Assembly (NCBI GenBank): GCA_017629515.1
Contig: JAGBXB010000054.1
Location: 1-64,000 of the forward strand
Length of the DNA stretch: 64,000 bases
Source: Lentisphaeria bacterium
GTDB taxonomy: Bacteria > Verrucomicrobiota > Lentisphaeria > Victivallales > UBA1829
Direction of reading: 5' to 3'
Positions 17,360-26,642 of the stretch are shown piece by piece. The translations under genes and the position numbers were made by a program. How positions within the stretch are numbered: the stretch's first letter is position 1; each line of letters starts with the position of its first letter. The notes under the pieces were generated by a model. That model saw only the letters and a list, made by a program, of their open reading frames with translations, did not search any database and was not told the DNA's origin.

Positions 17360-18174
17360 GCGCCGTCCTTGAAGTGTTTTACAGAAAAATCCCCTCTATT
17401 ATTTTTGAACCTGTTGCAATATGCGGTTTGTTGGGACTGATTCTTGCCGTCATTTTCTTTCGGAAAGACTGGAAAAACAGGTATTATCTCTGGATAATAT
17501 TTTCCTTGCTTCTTATGCTTTCCTGGCGGAGCATTATTCAAATTGTCTCTTCCAGATATGGATTATTTCTGATGATACCTTTCAGTATTGCAGCAGGATA
17601 TTTTTTCTCGAAACTGGAATTTCTCAACTTATATTTCAAAAAAATACCCCTAAAATACTTGAAATATCTTCCTTATCTGTGTGCAGGAATGATCGTTATT
17701 GCCGGTATCGCCAAAACTCTGGCAAAAGATCCTTATCAAGCCTATAAGAAAACAGGATTGGAAACCAGACAGGATATTGAGAAAAATAAAGAGGAGAAAC
17801 TTTTTACTGCCGCCATCGGGGTATGTAACCAGGCAGCCAGACCCGGTCAACATTCCTATTATTCCTCATTGCGCACTTATTGCCACCCCGCTTTGATACC
17901 GAAAGCAGGAAAGATCAACTTGTCAAAAGTGAAAAACATCATTCAACGGGAGTGTCACCGTAAAAACAGCAAATATGATGCGGTGTACTTCTTTCTCATT
18001 CAGGAAAGGAAAGACCCTGTCATTACCTCTTCCCATGTGCAGTTACCTGAAAATTCTTTTATCCTTGTTTCCTCGGAATACCGTAACAGAAAAAAGAAAA
18101 ATATTTTGCGTGTATATAGATACATTCCTCCCAAAGGGACATTCCGGCGCCCGCTTCCGAAAATGAAAAAATAA
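17356..18174 (+). CDS. GT39-like membrane protein, C-terminal half
   Basis: This 272-residue product starts at an ATG overlapping the previous stop codon by four bases (ATGA), with a perfect AAGGAGG ribosome site. It holds about four to five hydrophobic helices, then a soluble C-terminal region of about 120 residues. It completes the fold begun by the upstream gene. Its frame is -1 relative to that gene, so it is either a separately translated subunit or the product of a frameshift at the AAAAAA run before the stop. Translational coupling is the simpler reading. Confidence 0.65.
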   Translation: MSAVLEVFYRKIPSIIFEPVAICGLLGLILAVIFFRKDWKNRYYLWIIFSLLLMLSWRSIIQIVSSRYGLFLMIPFSIAAGYFFSKLEFLNLYFKKIPLKYLKYLPYLCAGMIVIAGIAKTLAKDPYQAYKKTGLETRQDIEKNKEEKLFTAAIGVCNQAARPGQHSYYSSLRTYCHPALIPKAGKINLSKVKNIIQRECHRKNSKYDAVYFFLIQERKDPVITSSHVQLPENSFILVSSEYRNRKKKNILRVYRYIPPKGTFRRPLPKMKK

Positions 18175-18196
18175 TTATTTTCTGCTGTTTAAAATC

Positions 18197-18242
18197 AAAA
18201 ATTCCCGGAAAAGAATTTATCACATCTTTTCCGGGAATTTTT
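18197..18242. terminator. Bidirectional terminator between converging operons
   Basis: AAAATTCCCGGAAAAGA (18197-18213) pairs with TCTTTTCCGGGAATTTTT (18225-18242). Both strands have a T-rich flank, so it can end transcription from either side. The rest of the 18243-18484 gap is AT-rich and shows nothing further. Confidence 0.85.
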
Positions 18243-18484
18243 ATCTTCCTTTTTACATACACATTGTAGACGAAATGGCTATGGGGACTCCTTGAACTGA
18301 TTATTCTATTATCAAAACAAACAGAAAAAATTGTCTAAATAAAAGGCAAACAAGAGAATAAAATAGATTATAATGAGGACTTAGCACTCTCAAGCATCAA
18401 TCGCACACTATGCAAAGATTTTTGTTATAAAAAAACATTATTCACAGTAAGCCGCTTACCCAAAAGTTCATACTGTTTATAGTA

Positions 18485-19621
18485 TCAGTAATTCAATATA
18501 TATTTATTCAAAACTTCGTGATAGCGCGCAATTACGAAGTCAATATTAAACTCATTTTTCATCTTCATACGCCCTGCATATCCCATTTTCAGACGCTTTT
18601 CCTTGTTAAGTAATATAACTTTTTCTATGCATATAATTAAACTTTCAACATCCTTTGCATTACATAAAAAACCACTAACGTTATTGTCAACTGTATCACG
18701 ACACCCTACTGAGTTTGTTGTTATTAAAATTTTTTCCATTGCTGCACCTTCCATTAAAGAACGGGGAATACCTTCACGATAATAGGAGGGCAGCACAATA
18801 CAATCAAATTGTTGAATAACAGGACGGACATCATCTGCAACTCCTAAATACTCGACAAATCCTTTTTGAACCCATTGTTTCAGGTGTTCTTTCTGAATAG
18901 CACTGGGGTTATTTATGCCAACAAAACCTAACAGTGCAAAACGAGCATGCGGGTACTTTTTCTTGAGAATTTCAGCGGCCTTAACAAATTCTCCAACACC
19001 TTTATCCCATAACATCCTTGCGCACAATAAAAAAGATACATTTTGTGATTCTTGAACAGGCAATAGGGGGAGTGGTTTAAAGAATTCTAAATTAATACCT
19101 TCACTTTTAAGCAATTGGGCTTTTTCCGGAAAAACTAATTTTGATTCTACAAAAGTGTTCAAATCATCTTGATTAAGAAACCATACCTCATTTGGGAACC
19201 TAAACGCAAATTTATATAACATACGAGAGATCCAAGCAACAAAATTTTTATTGAGAAAGGTATATCCCAATCCAGTGGTAATGGCAATAACAGGAATTCC
19301 TGCAAAAAACGCAGCTATTGAACCATAAATATTGGGTTTGATCGTATAAAGAAAAATGAATGTAGGATGCATATGCCGAAAAAGAAAAAATAACCTCATC
19401 ATAAGTATTATGTCTTCAATAGGATTCACTCCCTTGGCAGAAAGTTTTACAGGTGTAAAACGACATCCTAACTCTTCAATTTTTTTTGAAAATATCTCAT
19501 CATAAGGAGCACATATGTTTACTTCATATCCCTTTTTTAAAAAACTCAAAAAAACTTCACGTCTGAAGTTATACATACTCCAAGCGGTATTGCCAATAAA
19601 CAAAATCTTTTCGACTCTCAT
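18485..19621 (-). CDS. Glycosyltransferase family 4
   Basis: The 378-residue GT-B protein begins with the Rossmann-like MRVEKILFIGNTAWSMYNF and has a C-terminal donor-binding part including a PSYYREGIPRSLMEGAAM segment, the E-x7-E-like region of GT4 enzymes. It should transfer a sugar from a nucleotide donor to a lipid-linked intermediate at the inner face of the membrane. It is the last gene of the minus-strand polysaccharide operon, 12 bp after the polymerase-like gene. The region is clearly more AT-rich than its neighbours. The donor sugar is not determinable. Confidence 0.88.
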   Translation of the reverse strand: MRVEKILFIGNTAWSMYNFRREVFLSFLKKGYEVNICAPYDEIFSKKIEELGCRFTPVKLSAKGVNPIEDIILMMRLFFLFRHMHPTFIFLYTIKPNIYGSIAAFFAGIPVIAITTGLGYTFLNKNFVAWISRMLYKFAFRFPNEVWFLNQDDLNTFVESKLVFPEKAQLLKSEGINLEFFKPLPLLPVQESQNVSFLLCARMLWDKGVGEFVKAAEILKKKYPHARFALLGFVGINNPSAIQKEHLKQWVQKGFVEYLGVADDVRPVIQQFDCIVLPSYYREGIPRSLMEGAAMEKILITTNSVGCRDTVDNNVSGFLCNAKDVESLIICIEKVILLNKEKRLKMGYAGRMKMKNEFNIDFVIARYHEVLNKYILNY

Positions 19622-19633
19622 TGCAAATTGCTT

Positions 19634-20713
19634 TCAATGTTTGTTAGATAAAATGGGTGAATGGATTAGGGATGTATCCTTGAAATAAATATAAAATTGC
19701 ATAAATAAAAGTAAAAATAAGAATATGAAATTGGTGCGGTAACGGATTGCTGACCCTGGATTAAATACGCCAAAGGGCGCATGAATAAACAGAATCCCTC
19801 CGACAGTAATAAACAACACCATAAGATATAAACAATATTTTTTACAATTAGTAAAACTCATCAGTAAAAAAGGAGTCAGTAGTTTAATAGTTGCAAATAA
19901 TATCAATAGACTTTCACACGCTGTTAAAAAATGTAAAGGAGAATTTTTCATTTCCGATACGGTAGGTCCCCAGAAAGCAATGAACATACTGTATGGCAAA
20001 TACCGGAAAAAATCACCTTCTTCTACAAATATGTTATCCCTTGTAGAATTGCCACCTGCAAAATGTTCATACATTTGCATAGCAAAATAATCAACCGTCT
20101 CCTGGATATAGTAAAGCAATACAAGTTGGCTGACAATGATAACGAAACCAATCATAAATGTCATTGCATTATTCAATTTAAATTTATGATAGAGCCAAAT
20201 TAAGAATAAGCCTTCAAATATAAAAGGCATATAGTGCTTTTTAAATATTAGTAAAATTACAAAGGCAAGCATATCACGAAAAGACACCTTAAAATCGCCG
20301 ACAAAAAAGTTTGCAAACAGCACTCCAATAACAGCACTTGCAAATAAGCCGAACACTTCCTTGCCCAAAACCGATGTCCAAATACAAAAGGAGGGGGTCG
20401 ATAACAAAAGTAATAAAAAAAGATTATTTATTTTGTTTTTAAGTTGTAATTCCTCAACTGCCCATTTAATTATTAAAAACGAAAAAAGAAAAAAAGAAAA
20501 ATTTTGTAACACAGGAAATTTGAATATACTGAACAGATAACCTATCGAATCTACTATTGATGTCGAAACATCACCTGTCAATACAACACGAAACTTATTA
20601 GCAGCTAAATAACGAGCATTATCCCCAAGCTGAGTAATATCTCCTACAAAAAATAATGTAAATAAATAGTAGAAGCTTCTTATAAAAAAATAATAATACC
20701 AAAAATATTTCAA
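19634..20713 (-). CDS. O-antigen/capsule polymerase-like membrane protein
   Basis: This protein of about 359 residues has nine to eleven hydrophobic helices and no similarity strong enough to name. The start is TTG at 20713 preceded by AGGGGA; the next in-frame Met is far inside. TPSFCIWTSVLGKEVFG in the first third resembles the conserved outside loop of EpsG/Wzy-like polymerases. Because the operon has a flippase, glycosyltransferases and a pyruvyl transferase, Wzy-type polymerisation is the likely job, but this is inference. Confidence 0.6.
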   Translation of the reverse strand: MKYFWYYYFFIRSFYYLFTLFFVGDITQLGDNARYLAANKFRVVLTGDVSTSIVDSIGYLFSIFKFPVLQNFSFFLFSFLIIKWAVEELQLKNKINNLFLLLLLSTPSFCIWTSVLGKEVFGLFASAVIGVLFANFFVGDFKVSFRDMLAFVILLIFKKHYMPFIFEGLFLIWLYHKFKLNNAMTFMIGFVIIVSQLVLLYYIQETVDYFAMQMYEHFAGGNSTRDNIFVEEGDFFRYLPYSMFIAFWGPTVSEMKNSPLHFLTACESLLILFATIKLLTPFLLMSFTNCKKYCLYLMVLFITVGGILFIHAPFGVFNPGSAIRYRTNFIFLFLLLFMQFYIYFKDTSLIHSPILSNKH

Positions 20714-20796
20714 TCAAGTCCCCTGTATAACATCATGTATGATAATATTAATGAAATTTTTTAAAAAAGAACGCTAACAAATATATTATTTTAATG

Positions 20797-21753
20797 TTAA
20801 CCTATTCTTGCTTTCATTAAAAATAATATGAAGCATGTTATAGAGTAATTTATCATCCCTGCCAATAAGAAAAGCTTTTTACTTAATGGCATATGCGTCC
20901 GGACAAATATACAATTTAAAAACTTTCTTTTGTATTGAAGAAATTCATGCTTACTTACAATTTCAGGATGCCTTAACATAACATATAAAATTATTTGTTC
21001 ATATGCCATTAGACAGGATTTAGCACATTGCCCACAACTTACTTCCGTTTCTATAAGGTCACGAATTTTTAACAAATCCTGAACATGACTGTATTTCCAA
21101 TTTTTAGAAATAGATGACACATTGACAAAGTAATGATAAAATGGAACAGAAATATGACATAAGTTGTTAGATTTACATAAATGATAAAAATTGCGAATAA
21201 AATCCTCATTCATACAGACATTTTTATCTAATAGTGTTATTGAACGACAAATATTTCTCTTATATAACTTTGTCCAAAGCGATGCATATGCAAGATTTGA
21301 ACACATACGAAACATAAAACTACTGGAAGTTGTACAAGTTTCTTGTTTTATAATCTTTTTAGATTTTATTGCATCAGCATAATAATCACAATACACCATA
21401 TCAGCATCAGTTGAGACCGCTTTATTGTACATAATTTCATACATATTCAAATCGACCCAATCATCTGAATCACAATGAATAATATAATCACCATTTGCAT
21501 GAGCAAGCCCAGTTTCACGGGCAGCTAAAAGCCCCCTGTTTACTTTATGGTGAATTATTTTTGTCTGATTTCTTCTTTGGGGATATTCGGCTAATACTTG
21601 CTCCAAAATCTCAATACTTTTATCTTTTGTACAATCATTCACAAAGATAAATTCAATTCCCTCCTGCATTGTCTGTTCAAACAGACTTCTAGCGCACCGT
21701 TCAATATATTTTTCAACGCCGTAAACCGGAATACAGACAGATACTTTAGGCAT
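20797..21753 (-). CDS. Glycosyltransferase family 2
   Basis: Starting at MPKVSVCIPVYGVEKYIE (ATG at 21753, GGGAG upstream) gives 318 residues. An earlier in-frame start would overlap the previous gene by 119 bases and is rejected. The GT-A signs are the CIPVYG beta strand, FVNDCTKD, GLLAARETGLAHANG and the metal-binding DSDDW. It adds one sugar to the growing repeat unit. It lies 16 bp after the pyruvyl transferase gene. Confidence 0.9.
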   Translation of the reverse strand: MPKVSVCIPVYGVEKYIERCARSLFEQTMQEGIEFIFVNDCTKDKSIEILEQVLAEYPQRRNQTKIIHHKVNRGLLAARETGLAHANGDYIIHCDSDDWVDLNMYEIMYNKAVSTDADMVYCDYYADAIKSKKIIKQETCTTSSSFMFRMCSNLAYASLWTKLYKRNICRSITLLDKNVCMNEDFIRNFYHLCKSNNLCHISVPFYHYFVNVSSISKNWKYSHVQDLLKIRDLIETEVSCGQCAKSCLMAYEQIILYVMLRHPEIVSKHEFLQYKRKFLNCIFVRTHMPLSKKLFLLAGMINYSITCFILFLMKARIG

Positions 21754-21769
21754 ATAAATCTCCCGACAA

Positions 21770-22861
21770 TCAAATTCCCTGCCCAATGATTTGGGCGATT
21801 TTTTTCCAATATTGTGTAAAAATTGCCGGATCGTACTTATACACCGCATCCAAACCAATATTGTCAAATGCTTCCATTGCCTCTTCAATTGTATTCACAA
21901 AATGAATATATGGTAATTTTTTCAACCACAAGGAATAAACGCCCTCAACCTTTTGAGATGAATTATTTAATGCTATACATGGAGTACCTGTGATTGCAGA
22001 AAATATCATTCCGTGTAATCTGTCTGTAATTACAAGTCTTGCAGAAGAAAACTCTTTAAACTTATTTTTCAAAACCACTTCACGACATTGCAAAGGAATA
22101 TCCGTTTTATAGACCATATCTGTAAAAGATACATTATCATATTTTCCTTGCACATAAGAAGTTAATTTCAGGCGTTCTGCAGATTTTATAACTTTTTCTT
22201 TGTCAGAGCGCAGACAAAATAATATTTTCTCCCGTTTATATTGTTGTTCTGATTTATTAAGGTAAAGAACAATATCCGGAGTTCCAATGACAGTGAATTT
22301 TTTATTGCAATTAAATACTTTCTCCATAAAATCAATAGATTTATCTCGAATAAATACTGTTAAATCCGGATGCTGCTCATAAGTATCCATGTATCTATGA
22401 AGATGCCGAGTGTGACAATTGTCTTTTTCCCAATAAATTGTTTGTGGAAAAATTATCACTCTTTGACTACAAAACTCTCGCAAAGCAACATGAACCATAA
22501 CTTCACAAATCCAATAGAGCGTCCCAAGATTACCGCCTCCATGCAATAATACGACACAGTCGTCTTTGTATTGAGACAATTTTTTATAACTTGAATAAAA
22601 TGAACGGATTGGCACTTCAATTATATCTATTCCTGGAAAATAATCCATTAAAAATTTCTTTTCTGCTGCGGCAATGGCATGATCTCCAATATTTGAGTGT
22701 TCCGGGATTCCAATGATTAAAAACTTCTTTTGACCTTTTGTCTCTGCAAGATACTTCAAAATTTTTTGATCGGCTGTTCCCATTTTGTAAAGGACTATTG
22801 ACAGGTATTCATACAAAGCGTCCGGCAAAATCTTTTTTATCGTTTTTTTCAATAGTTTCAT
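21770..22861 (-). CDS. Polysaccharide pyruvyl transferase family protein
   Basis: A 363-residue protein of the CsaB/PssM-like family. The N-terminus carries LIIGIPEHSNIGDHAIAAAE, and VVLLHGGGNLG and VITDRLHGMIF are the other conserved segments. It would transfer pyruvate from phosphoenolpyruvate to a sugar of the surface glycan. Its ATG overlaps the flippase stop by four bases, so the two are translationally coupled. Confidence 0.9.
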   Translation of the reverse strand: MKLLKKTIKKILPDALYEYLSIVLYKMGTADQKILKYLAETKGQKKFLIIGIPEHSNIGDHAIAAAEKKFLMDYFPGIDIIEVPIRSFYSSYKKLSQYKDDCVVLLHGGGNLGTLYWICEVMVHVALREFCSQRVIIFPQTIYWEKDNCHTRHLHRYMDTYEQHPDLTVFIRDKSIDFMEKVFNCNKKFTVIGTPDIVLYLNKSEQQYKREKILFCLRSDKEKVIKSAERLKLTSYVQGKYDNVSFTDMVYKTDIPLQCREVVLKNKFKEFSSARLVITDRLHGMIFSAITGTPCIALNNSSQKVEGVYSLWLKKLPYIHFVNTIEEAMEAFDNIGLDAVYKYDPAIFTQYWKKIAQIIGQGI

Positions 22862-24393
22862 GCTTTCAATTTCCTTTTTATGTACATTGAGAGTTGCAAT
22901 CTTTCAGATGCAGAAAGTCCAAACAGCACAGTTATAATTAGATTTATCAACGAAATCAATACCAAATAAAGTATGATTGTATTCCATTTACCACTAACAA
23001 AAACTTGGGTAAGGATTCCACAAACAGCACTTATTCCTCCAACAATAGTTATCGGGATTATAGCATTAAAAAAATAACTGATAACAGGGAAGTTTGCAAC
23101 ACGACACAGGTATATCAAGCGATAAAGCCACGCAAGGAAATTTATAACCGTATTAACCAAAGCAACAAAGTATGCAGGAACACCCATTTGCAGACAAATC
23201 AAAGAAAATAAGCATGTTGAACAAAGCAGTATGGACAATTCTATTTGATACCGGAGAATATTGCCAGTAGCCTGCACTGCTACCCACAGCGGTGCACTTA
23301 TTGCATCAATTATAACACAAATGACCATAAACTGTGTAAAAATCACTACGCTGTCCGGCAAATTGTTCCCCAGCCAAAGTTTCAACAAAAACTCAGTTTG
23401 CAGTAAAAGTGGAAGTGCCACCAGCCACACTAAAAAAAACGAGTATTTAGAACAACTTTGCAACAAATCAAAAAATGCTTTGCGATCCGGATCATGAAAG
23501 GATTTCAATATTTGAGGGTTAAACGCTTGCTGAAAACTTATATAGAACTGGGTTATTGCTCCTCCAACTTGTGTAGCAATTCCCCATGTTGCATTAAGAA
23601 TAACTCCACAAAATACATTCAAAAGCAGATTAAGTCCCTGTTGTCTGGATATGTTGGCAAGTGCACCAAAAAGGCTCCAGGAGAAAAATGAAGACATCTC
23701 TTTCAGATATTTTTTATCACAATGCAAGCCGATACGGCAGATAGAATATTTTTTCCAGCAATACAAGACATAAAAAAGGAGAATTATGAAATTGCTCAAT
23801 GTATAAAATCCGGCGAAAAAAATGAGACGGTTTTCAGAGATCAAAAGTAATACTGCAACAGACGCAAAATGCAAACAAACATCCAATATACTGATTTTAG
23901 CATAGGTTTGCATATTTTCATACGATGTTATTACTGCGATATAAGGGATCTGCAAAACCTTGAAAATAATCATAAAAATACTGAATTGATATACATTCAA
24001 TGCCAAATTCATTTTGCAGCACGGGATATTCAGTTTGTTTTTCAAAAACCACAAACCTATGGTTTCGGCAAACAGCACAACTAATGCAGATAGAACAATA
24101 AACAAGACAAGACTGGCAGAAAATACCCTGCGTATATTTTCTTCATTGTCTTTCCCCAGTTCACAACATAAAAAACGCTGAACAGTAGATTGCATTGCTC
24201 CACTGAAAAAACTGAATGCTGTAACTAAACCGAAAATTACATTGTAAAGCCCGTAATCTTCAATCCCCAAACTGGCAATCAACAATCTTACCGTGTAAAA
24301 GCCCAACAGCAATGCAAACAACATGCGTATATACAGTACCACCGTATTTTTGGTCATGCGTTTTTTATCAATATTATTTGAAGATGCGTTCAT
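22858..24393 (-). CDS. Wzx-type polysaccharide flippase
   Basis: This product of about 511 residues has twelve to fourteen hydrophobic helices and the opening RMTKNTVVLYIRMLFALLLG followed by GIEDYGLYNVIFGLVTAFS, typical of the MVF/PST exporter group. It should flip the lipid-linked repeat unit across the inner membrane. The ATG at 24393 is used; a TTG directly before it is an alternative. It is the first gene of the AT-rich minus-strand operon, whose promoter lies 165 bp upstream with a hairpin in the leader. No initiating sugar-phosphate transferase or sugar-nucleotide genes are in the cluster. Confidence 0.88.
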   Translation of the reverse strand: MNASSNNIDKKRMTKNTVVLYIRMLFALLLGFYTVRLLIASLGIEDYGLYNVIFGLVTAFSFFSGAMQSTVQRFLCCELGKDNEENIRRVFSASLVLFIVLSALVVLFAETIGLWFLKNKLNIPCCKMNLALNVYQFSIFMIIFKVLQIPYIAVITSYENMQTYAKISILDVCLHFASVAVLLLISENRLIFFAGFYTLSNFIILLFYVLYCWKKYSICRIGLHCDKKYLKEMSSFFSWSLFGALANISRQQGLNLLLNVFCGVILNATWGIATQVGGAITQFYISFQQAFNPQILKSFHDPDRKAFFDLLQSCSKYSFFLVWLVALPLLLQTEFLLKLWLGNNLPDSVVIFTQFMVICVIIDAISAPLWVAVQATGNILRYQIELSILLCSTCLFSLICLQMGVPAYFVALVNTVINFLAWLYRLIYLCRVANFPVISYFFNAIIPITIVGGISAVCGILTQVFVSGKWNTIILYLVLISLINLIITVLFGLSASERLQLSMYIKRKLKA

Positions 24394-24509
24394 CAAATTC
24401 TTTTTTGATAAGTATTATCCGGGATGTTCAATATTCAGGGTACAAGGAAAGATTGATCATACAGTTTCTGTAATCCTGTTTCATCCTGAAATCTTTCCAC
24501 AGCGCAGCA

Positions 24510-24538
24510 CCGTAACGGGATTTAAAATTTCGTTACGG
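24510..24538 (-). promoter_or_regulatory. Leader hairpin of the polysaccharide operon
   Basis: CCGTAACG (24510-24517) and CGTTACGG (24531-24538) form a perfect 8-bp stem within the long untranslated leader. It might be the signal for a NusG-type antiterminator. No T-run follows, so it is not a terminator by itself. Confidence 0.4.
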
Positions 24539-24564
24539 GAGGCAATAAAACACTTTTGTTTATT

Positions 24565-24592
24565 AATATAGAGGTAATAAGATAAATGTCAA
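24565..24592 (-). promoter_or_regulatory. Promoter of the polysaccharide operon
   Basis: TTGACA (24592-24587) and TATATT (24570-24565) on the minus strand are 16 bp apart, close to consensus. This leaves a leader of about 165 nt before the flippase ATG. The rest of the 24394-24794 gap holds this promoter, the leader hairpin and the terminator at 24705. Confidence 0.7.
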
Positions 24593-24704
24593 GTTTATTT
24601 ATTTTTTTTTTGATGGAAATGCTGTTTTTTCCGGGATGAAAGTAAAACGGGAACTTACTTTATAATAAGTTGGATACAGAAAATTTCATTGTATTCAAAA
24701 AGTA

Positions 24705-24741
24705 AAGGAATGAGTCCACTTGAATAGTAAACTCATTCCTT
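24705..24741 (-). terminator. Terminator of the QueG-like operon
   Basis: AAGGAATGAGT (24705-24715) and ACTCATTCCTT (24731-24741) form an 11-bp stem. On the minus strand it is followed by TACTTTTTG. It lies about 54 bp after the stop codon of the last gene. Confidence 0.7.
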
Positions 24742-24794
24742 CCAATTTAAACATTCTTTTCCCGGAATACCCGAAAAGACAACGGATATTTTTC

Positions 24795-25727
24795 TTAATC
24801 CAAAGGTAATTTCCAAACGGGCCTTTTCCGGAATAAAGTTTTGAATTTGCGTTTCAATACCCCTTTTTCTTCCAGATGCACATAACAGGCTGTATCACAT
24901 GCCCTTCCGCACATGGAAGAAACATAGCCATGCTTCATGGGAGGATAGAAATTGATCTGATCAATGATCTCTCTTGCCCGTTCCGGGGAGAGATCCGCTT
25001 CGCCTGCAATAACTTTCAAGCGTTCAGGATCATTGAAAAAGGCATTAGGCGGCATAAAGGGATTTTTACTGCGGTTTGCCCCTTTGTAATAAGCAGAACA
25101 CTGCCAGGAATCCCGTTTCCCATCCTCATAACGCAATGCATGTCCGGGGCAGGCTTTGACGCACTCTCTGCAATCATCGCAAAGATGGGGAGTTACAAGG
25201 GGATCCGGGGGCAATTCTGCGTCGGTAATAATAAATCCCCAACGCTGGGAAGGACCGAAATCATCGGTCAGGACAGAACCGGAAAAACCTATTTCCCCCA
25301 ATCCGCAATCTACGGCACACGTTTCAAAATCCAATATGGTTTCCGCTTTTTTCCCACGGAAGACTTCATGGTGATCCACTTCAAAATTATTTTCCTCTTC
25401 TTCATTCATCACAAGTTGGAATCTCCTCTGGGGCAGTGCTTCAAAACCGGCTTCTTCCAGAACGGAACAACCGGCAAGCAATGCACCGGGGATCATGATC
25501 TCTTCCAATGTCTCAACGGATGTGGAGTACTGATAATATACCGTCCCTTCCTCGATCCCTCTGCGGGTTCCCCGCAACTGACGGTAGGCTATACAGATCA
25601 CGCTTTTTGCTTCCGGCATCAATTTAATGATTGCCGGATCCCGCATACGGCTGATATTTCCGCAGCAGACGATATCTGCACGGCATTTTCTCAATGCCGC
25701 GAACAATTTTTCTTTCAGTTCTGTCAT
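24795..25727 (-). CDS. QueG-like Fe-S protein, paralogue 3
   Basis: The ATG at 25727 gives 310 residues starting MTELKEKLFAALRK; it overlaps the preceding stop by four bases. A COG1600/QueG-like N-terminal part (KSVICIAYRQLRGTRRG, GLGEIGFSG) is followed by a ferredoxin motif, CDDCRECVKACPGHAL. The second cluster is not the standard ferredoxin repeat but is represented by SWQCSAYY and a C-terminal CGRACDTACY. In QueG the N-terminal part binds cobalamin for epoxyqueuosine reduction; whether this protein does so is unknown. It is the last of three related genes in one operon. Confidence 0.8.
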   Translation of the reverse strand: MTELKEKLFAALRKCRADIVCCGNISRMRDPAIIKLMPEAKSVICIAYRQLRGTRRGIEEGTVYYQYSTSVETLEEIMIPGALLAGCSVLEEAGFEALPQRRFQLVMNEEEENNFEVDHHEVFRGKKAETILDFETCAVDCGLGEIGFSGSVLTDDFGPSQRWGFIITDAELPPDPLVTPHLCDDCRECVKACPGHALRYEDGKRDSWQCSAYYKGANRSKNPFMPPNAFFNDPERLKVIAGEADLSPERAREIIDQINFYPPMKHGYVSSMCGRACDTACYVHLEEKGVLKRKFKTLFRKRPVWKLPLD

Positions 25728-26629
25728 AATACACCTTTTTCTTTCAAGTGGCGGTAACATGCCATATCACAGGCTTTCCCGCAGATACAGGGGATATATC
25801 CGGTTGTTTTACTGGGCAGGAAATTGATCTTTTTATAGATCTCTCTTGCGGATTGCCTGTCAAAGCGTTTATTACCGGAAAGGATGGCTTCTTTCTCCGG
25901 ATCATCCATTAGGAAATCTTTCTCCATAAAGGGATTTGTTCCATGCGCCCCCCGGTAATAAACGGCGCACTGCCAACTGTCCACGCCGTCATCGTCAATG
26001 GCTTTCCCGGGACAGACTTCTTTGCATTTTCCGCAATGATCGCACAAACTTTCCGGAAAAGGAGCATCACATTCCAGCGGCGCATCTGTCACAATGAAAG
26101 CCATACGCAGGAAAGGCCCCACCCCCGGCGCAATAAGATGACCGGAATCCCCCACTGCGCCCAATCCGCAGACTTTTGCGGCAAAGTTGAAGTCCATAAT
26201 GATTTCCGGAGCGGGTTTATTTGGAGAAACGGCTTCGGCGTGGGCAAGTTCGTAAGTATCCACTACTTCCGGATTGGTGGAGTGATCTCCTTTGATACGC
26301 AAGTTGGAAATATTTCTCTGCAAACAGGCGTCATAGCCTGCATTTTCGATCATGGAACCGATTTTAAAAAGAAAGATCTCTGCAAGATCCTCATCAATAT
26401 ATTTCACCCCCAGCTGGGTATATTGCATAAATTGTTTTCCCTCTTCCATCGTGCGGTACAATGCACGGGGAACGCGGAAAAGGAATCCGATGACACATTT
26501 GGCATTGGGCAGGATCATTTTCGGATCCCGCCGGGGGTCAACGCCTTTGAAAAGTTCCACATCCCCGATCCCTGTGGCGACTGCCCCCAGTTCTCTGGCT
26601 TTCTCTTTAATGATTTGAGCATTGAGCAT
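25724..26629 (-). CDS. QueG-like Fe-S protein, paralogue 2
   Basis: 301 residues from MLNAQIIKEKARELGAVA; AAGGATG precedes the ATG. The order of segments is the same as in its neighbours: CVIGFLFRVPRALYRTMEEG, GLGAVGDSGH, the ferredoxin motif CDHCGKCKEVCPGKAI, SWQCAVYYRG, and CGKACDMACYRHLKEKGVL at the C-terminus. It lacks the C-terminal basic tail present in the other two. It lies 13 bp after paralogue 1 and overlaps paralogue 3, which indicates co-translation and possibly a complex of three. Confidence 0.8.
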   Translation of the reverse strand: MLNAQIIKEKARELGAVATGIGDVELFKGVDPRRDPKMILPNAKCVIGFLFRVPRALYRTMEEGKQFMQYTQLGVKYIDEDLAEIFLFKIGSMIENAGYDACLQRNISNLRIKGDHSTNPEVVDTYELAHAEAVSPNKPAPEIIMDFNFAAKVCGLGAVGDSGHLIAPGVGPFLRMAFIVTDAPLECDAPFPESLCDHCGKCKEVCPGKAIDDDGVDSWQCAVYYRGAHGTNPFMEKDFLMDDPEKEAILSGNKRFDRQSAREIYKKINFLPSKTTGYIPCICGKACDMACYRHLKEKGVL

Positions 26630-26642
26630 ATTTCATCCTTTC

